Shown here one piece after another: positions 7,080 to 7,937 of a stretch of DNA of 7,937 nt. Source of the DNA: Schleiferiaceae bacterium (GTDB lineage Bacteria > Bacteroidota > Bacteroidia > Flavobacteriales > Schleiferiaceae); contig JAURAE010000059.1 of the NCBI GenBank assembly GCA_030829675.1, positions 1 to 7,937 of the forward strand, in the 5' to 3' direction. Positions within the stretch are counted from its first letter, which is position 1. Every line of letters starts with the position of its first letter. Below the pieces are notes generated by a model. That model was not told the origin of the DNA, made no database searches, and worked only from the letters and a program-made list of their open reading frames with translations. Both the position numbers and the translations under genes were made by a program.

Positions 7080-7514
7080 TTATTTGCGTTTGGCGGCGAA
7101 GAAATCGCTCATGATTTGGCCACATTCTTTTGCGAGAATGCCGGCGATGATCTTTGTTTTAGGATGTAGGGCACCTCCGTGTAAGGCAAAGCCTCTCTTT
7201 TCATCAGAAGCGCCGTATACGACAGTGCCGATCTGTGACCAGAACAAGGCGCCTGCACACATGGGGCAGGGTTCAAGGGTCACATACAAAGTGCATTTGC
7301 TAAGGTATTTGGATGCCAAGTAACTGCTAGCCGCAGTGATTGCTTGAATTTCCGCATGGGCAGTGACATCGATTAAGCGTTCGGTGAGATTGTGTGTGCG
7401 CGCGATAATTTTACCTCCAGCCACGAGCACCGCTCCGACTGGAACTTCGCCAACCTCAGCGGCAATGCGGGCTTCCGCGATGGCGGCACGCATAAATTTC
7501 TCATGATCGTTCAT
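7080..7514 (-). CDS. tadA: tRNA-specific adenosine deaminase TadA
   Basis: TadA deaminates adenosine 34 of tRNA-Arg(ACG) to inosine so that one tRNA reads several Arg codons. It acts in the cytoplasm as a zinc-dependent homodimer. Numbered from the ATG at 7514 (144 residues), the zinc and catalytic signature is complete: HAE at 53-55 (H53 zinc ligand, E55 proton shuttle) and PCPMC at 82-86 (C83 and C86 zinc ligands). GEVPVGAVLV precedes it and YGASDEKRGF follows it, both typical of TadA. The reading frame is open upstream to an ATG at 7577, but the added residues do not resemble the family and would cover the aspS promoter. The ATG at 7514, giving MNDHEKFMRAAI, matches usual TadA N-termini; the ATG at 7523 is a near alternative. 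It is divergent from aspS and leads directly into the symporter gene. A guanine deaminase or other CMP/dCMP-type deaminase is the main alternative, but the motifs favour TadA. Confidence 0.94.
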   Translation of the reverse strand: MNDHEKFMRAAIAEARIAAEVGEVPVGAVLVAGGKIIARTHNLTERLIDVTAHAEIQAITAASSYLASKYLSKCTLYVTLEPCPMCAGALFWSQIGTVVYGASDEKRGFALHGGALHPKTKIIAGILAKECGQIMSDFFAAKRK

Positions 7515-7531
7515 AGATAGCATCTTCCATG

Positions 7532-7538
7532 CAAAATA
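7532..7538 (-). promoter_or_regulatory. Possible -7 element for tadA-symporter
   Basis: On the minus strand this reads TATTTTG, one T short of TAnnTTTG. It lies 17 bases upstream of the preferred tadA start at 7514. If used, transcription would start near 7526, which excludes the far upstream ATG at 7577 as a start. No good -33 partner is visible. Confidence 0.3.
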
Positions 7539-7542
7539 GGGA

Positions 7543-7569
7543 TTTGCCCCACAAGTTTGGCTATTTTTG
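7543..7569 (+). promoter_or_regulatory. Probable promoter of aspS
   Basis: TATTTTTG (7562-7569) matches the Bacteroidota -7 consensus TAnnTTTG fully. TTTG at 7543-7546 could be its -33 element, although the 15-bp spacer is a little shorter than usual for this phylum. Transcription would begin near 7575, leaving a leader of about 12-15 bases before the ATG at 7589. Confidence 0.5.
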
Positions 7570-7588
7570 CCGTTCAAAGAAGTAAGTC

Positions 7589-7937
7589 ATGTACAGATCA
7601 CACACGTGCGGCGAATTGCGCGCATCTCACATCGGACAAACAGTAACCTTGGCAGGTTGGGTACAACGCTCGAGAGAATTGGGCGGGATGACCTTTTTGG
7701 ATTTGCGCGACCGCTACGGCATTACACAAGTTGCGTTTAATGAAGAATGGGACCCAGCCTTATTGCAAGAAGCGAGAAAGCTAGGTCGTGAATGGGTCGT
7801 ACAGATCGAAGGCGAGGTCATTGAACGCCACAGCAAGAACGCGAACATGCCTACGGGTGATGTGGAGATTAAGAGCGCTAAGCTAAAGGTGCTCAATGCG
7901 GCGAAGACGCCTCCATTTACTATTGAAGAAGAAAGCG
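7589..7937 (+). CDS. aspS: Aspartate--tRNA ligase, N-terminal part
   Basis: AspS attaches aspartate to tRNA-Asp in the cytoplasm (class II aminoacyl-tRNA synthetase). Only the first 116 codons are in the window; the reading frame is open at the edge. The start MYRSHTCGELRASHIGQTVTL, then AGWVQRSRELGGMTFLDLRDRYGITQVAF (about residues 22-50), is the OB-fold anticodon-binding domain shared by AspS proteins. It is followed by VVQIEGEVIERHSKNANMPTGDVEI (about 71-95). The catalytic domain, with the class II motifs, lies beyond the window, so completeness cannot be judged. The related AsnS and LysS also begin with OB folds, but the LRDRYGITQ and GDVEI segments are characteristic of AspS. ATG at 7589 is the first in-frame start and lies about 20 bases after the -7 element. 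The gene is divergent from tadA. Confidence 0.95.
   Translation, partial: MYRSHTCGELRASHIGQTVTLAGWVQRSRELGGMTFLDLRDRYGITQVAFNEEWDPALLQEARKLGREWVVQIEGEVIERHSKNANMPTGDVEIKSAKLKVLNAAKTPPFTIEEES

Noticed and set aside
6750..7169. Plus-strand open frame of 139 codons spanning the tadA-symporter junction
   Set aside because: It is antisense to two well-supported genes and has no recognisable domain.
7515..7577. N-terminal extension of TadA from the ATG at 7577
   Set aside because: The extra 21 residues do not look like a TadA N-terminus and overlap the aspS promoter; starts at 7514 or 7523 fit better.
1..7937. Mobile elements, CRISPR arrays or a defence island
   Set aside because: No transposase, integrase, regularly spaced repeats or terminal inverted repeats are seen, and all coding space is taken by well-known genes.

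Overview
The window looks like chromosomal housekeeping DNA from a member of the Bacteroidota, most likely a marine-type Flavobacteriales lineage. Several things point this way. The rimP, nusA, infB and aspS proteins read like Bacteroidota family members. No start codon has a convincing Shine-Dalgarno sequence. Good matches to the Bacteroidota -7 element TAnnTTTG stand upstream of rimP and aspS. The placement below phylum level is an impression from the protein sequences, not a search result.

Layout, left to right. Positions 1-537 (minus) hold the N-terminal 179 codons of a NarL/FixJ-type response regulator whose C-terminus lies outside the window. A 209-bp divergent intergenic region (538-746) carries candidate promoters for both directions, two inverted repeats and a terminator-like hairpin just before the next gene. 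Positions 747-5201 (plus) form the compact rimP-nusA-infB operon, with 24-bp and 21-bp gaps, ending in a clear intrinsic terminator at 5225-5259. Positions 5258-7514 (minus) form a two-gene unit, tadA then a sodium:solute symporter, separated by one base. The symporter stop codon sits at the end of the infB terminator T-run. A short divergent promoter region (about 7515-7588) separates tadA from aspS, which begins at 7589 (plus) and runs off the window.

How the genes work together: nearly all serve translation. RimP matures the 30S subunit, NusA controls transcription elongation and termination and rRNA antitermination, IF2 (infB) recruits the initiator tRNA, TadA makes inosine in the tRNA wobble position, and AspS charges tRNA-Asp. 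The response regulator and the symporter are the two accessory members; the substrate of the transporter cannot be read from the sequence.

I found no mobile element, CRISPR array, RNA gene or evidently new multi-gene system. The most noteworthy signals are regulatory. The rimP leader carries an 11-bp terminator-like hairpin ending 14 bases before the start codon, which suggests attenuation of an operon that encodes a termination factor. A 7-bp inverted repeat sits where the -33 element of the same promoter should be.
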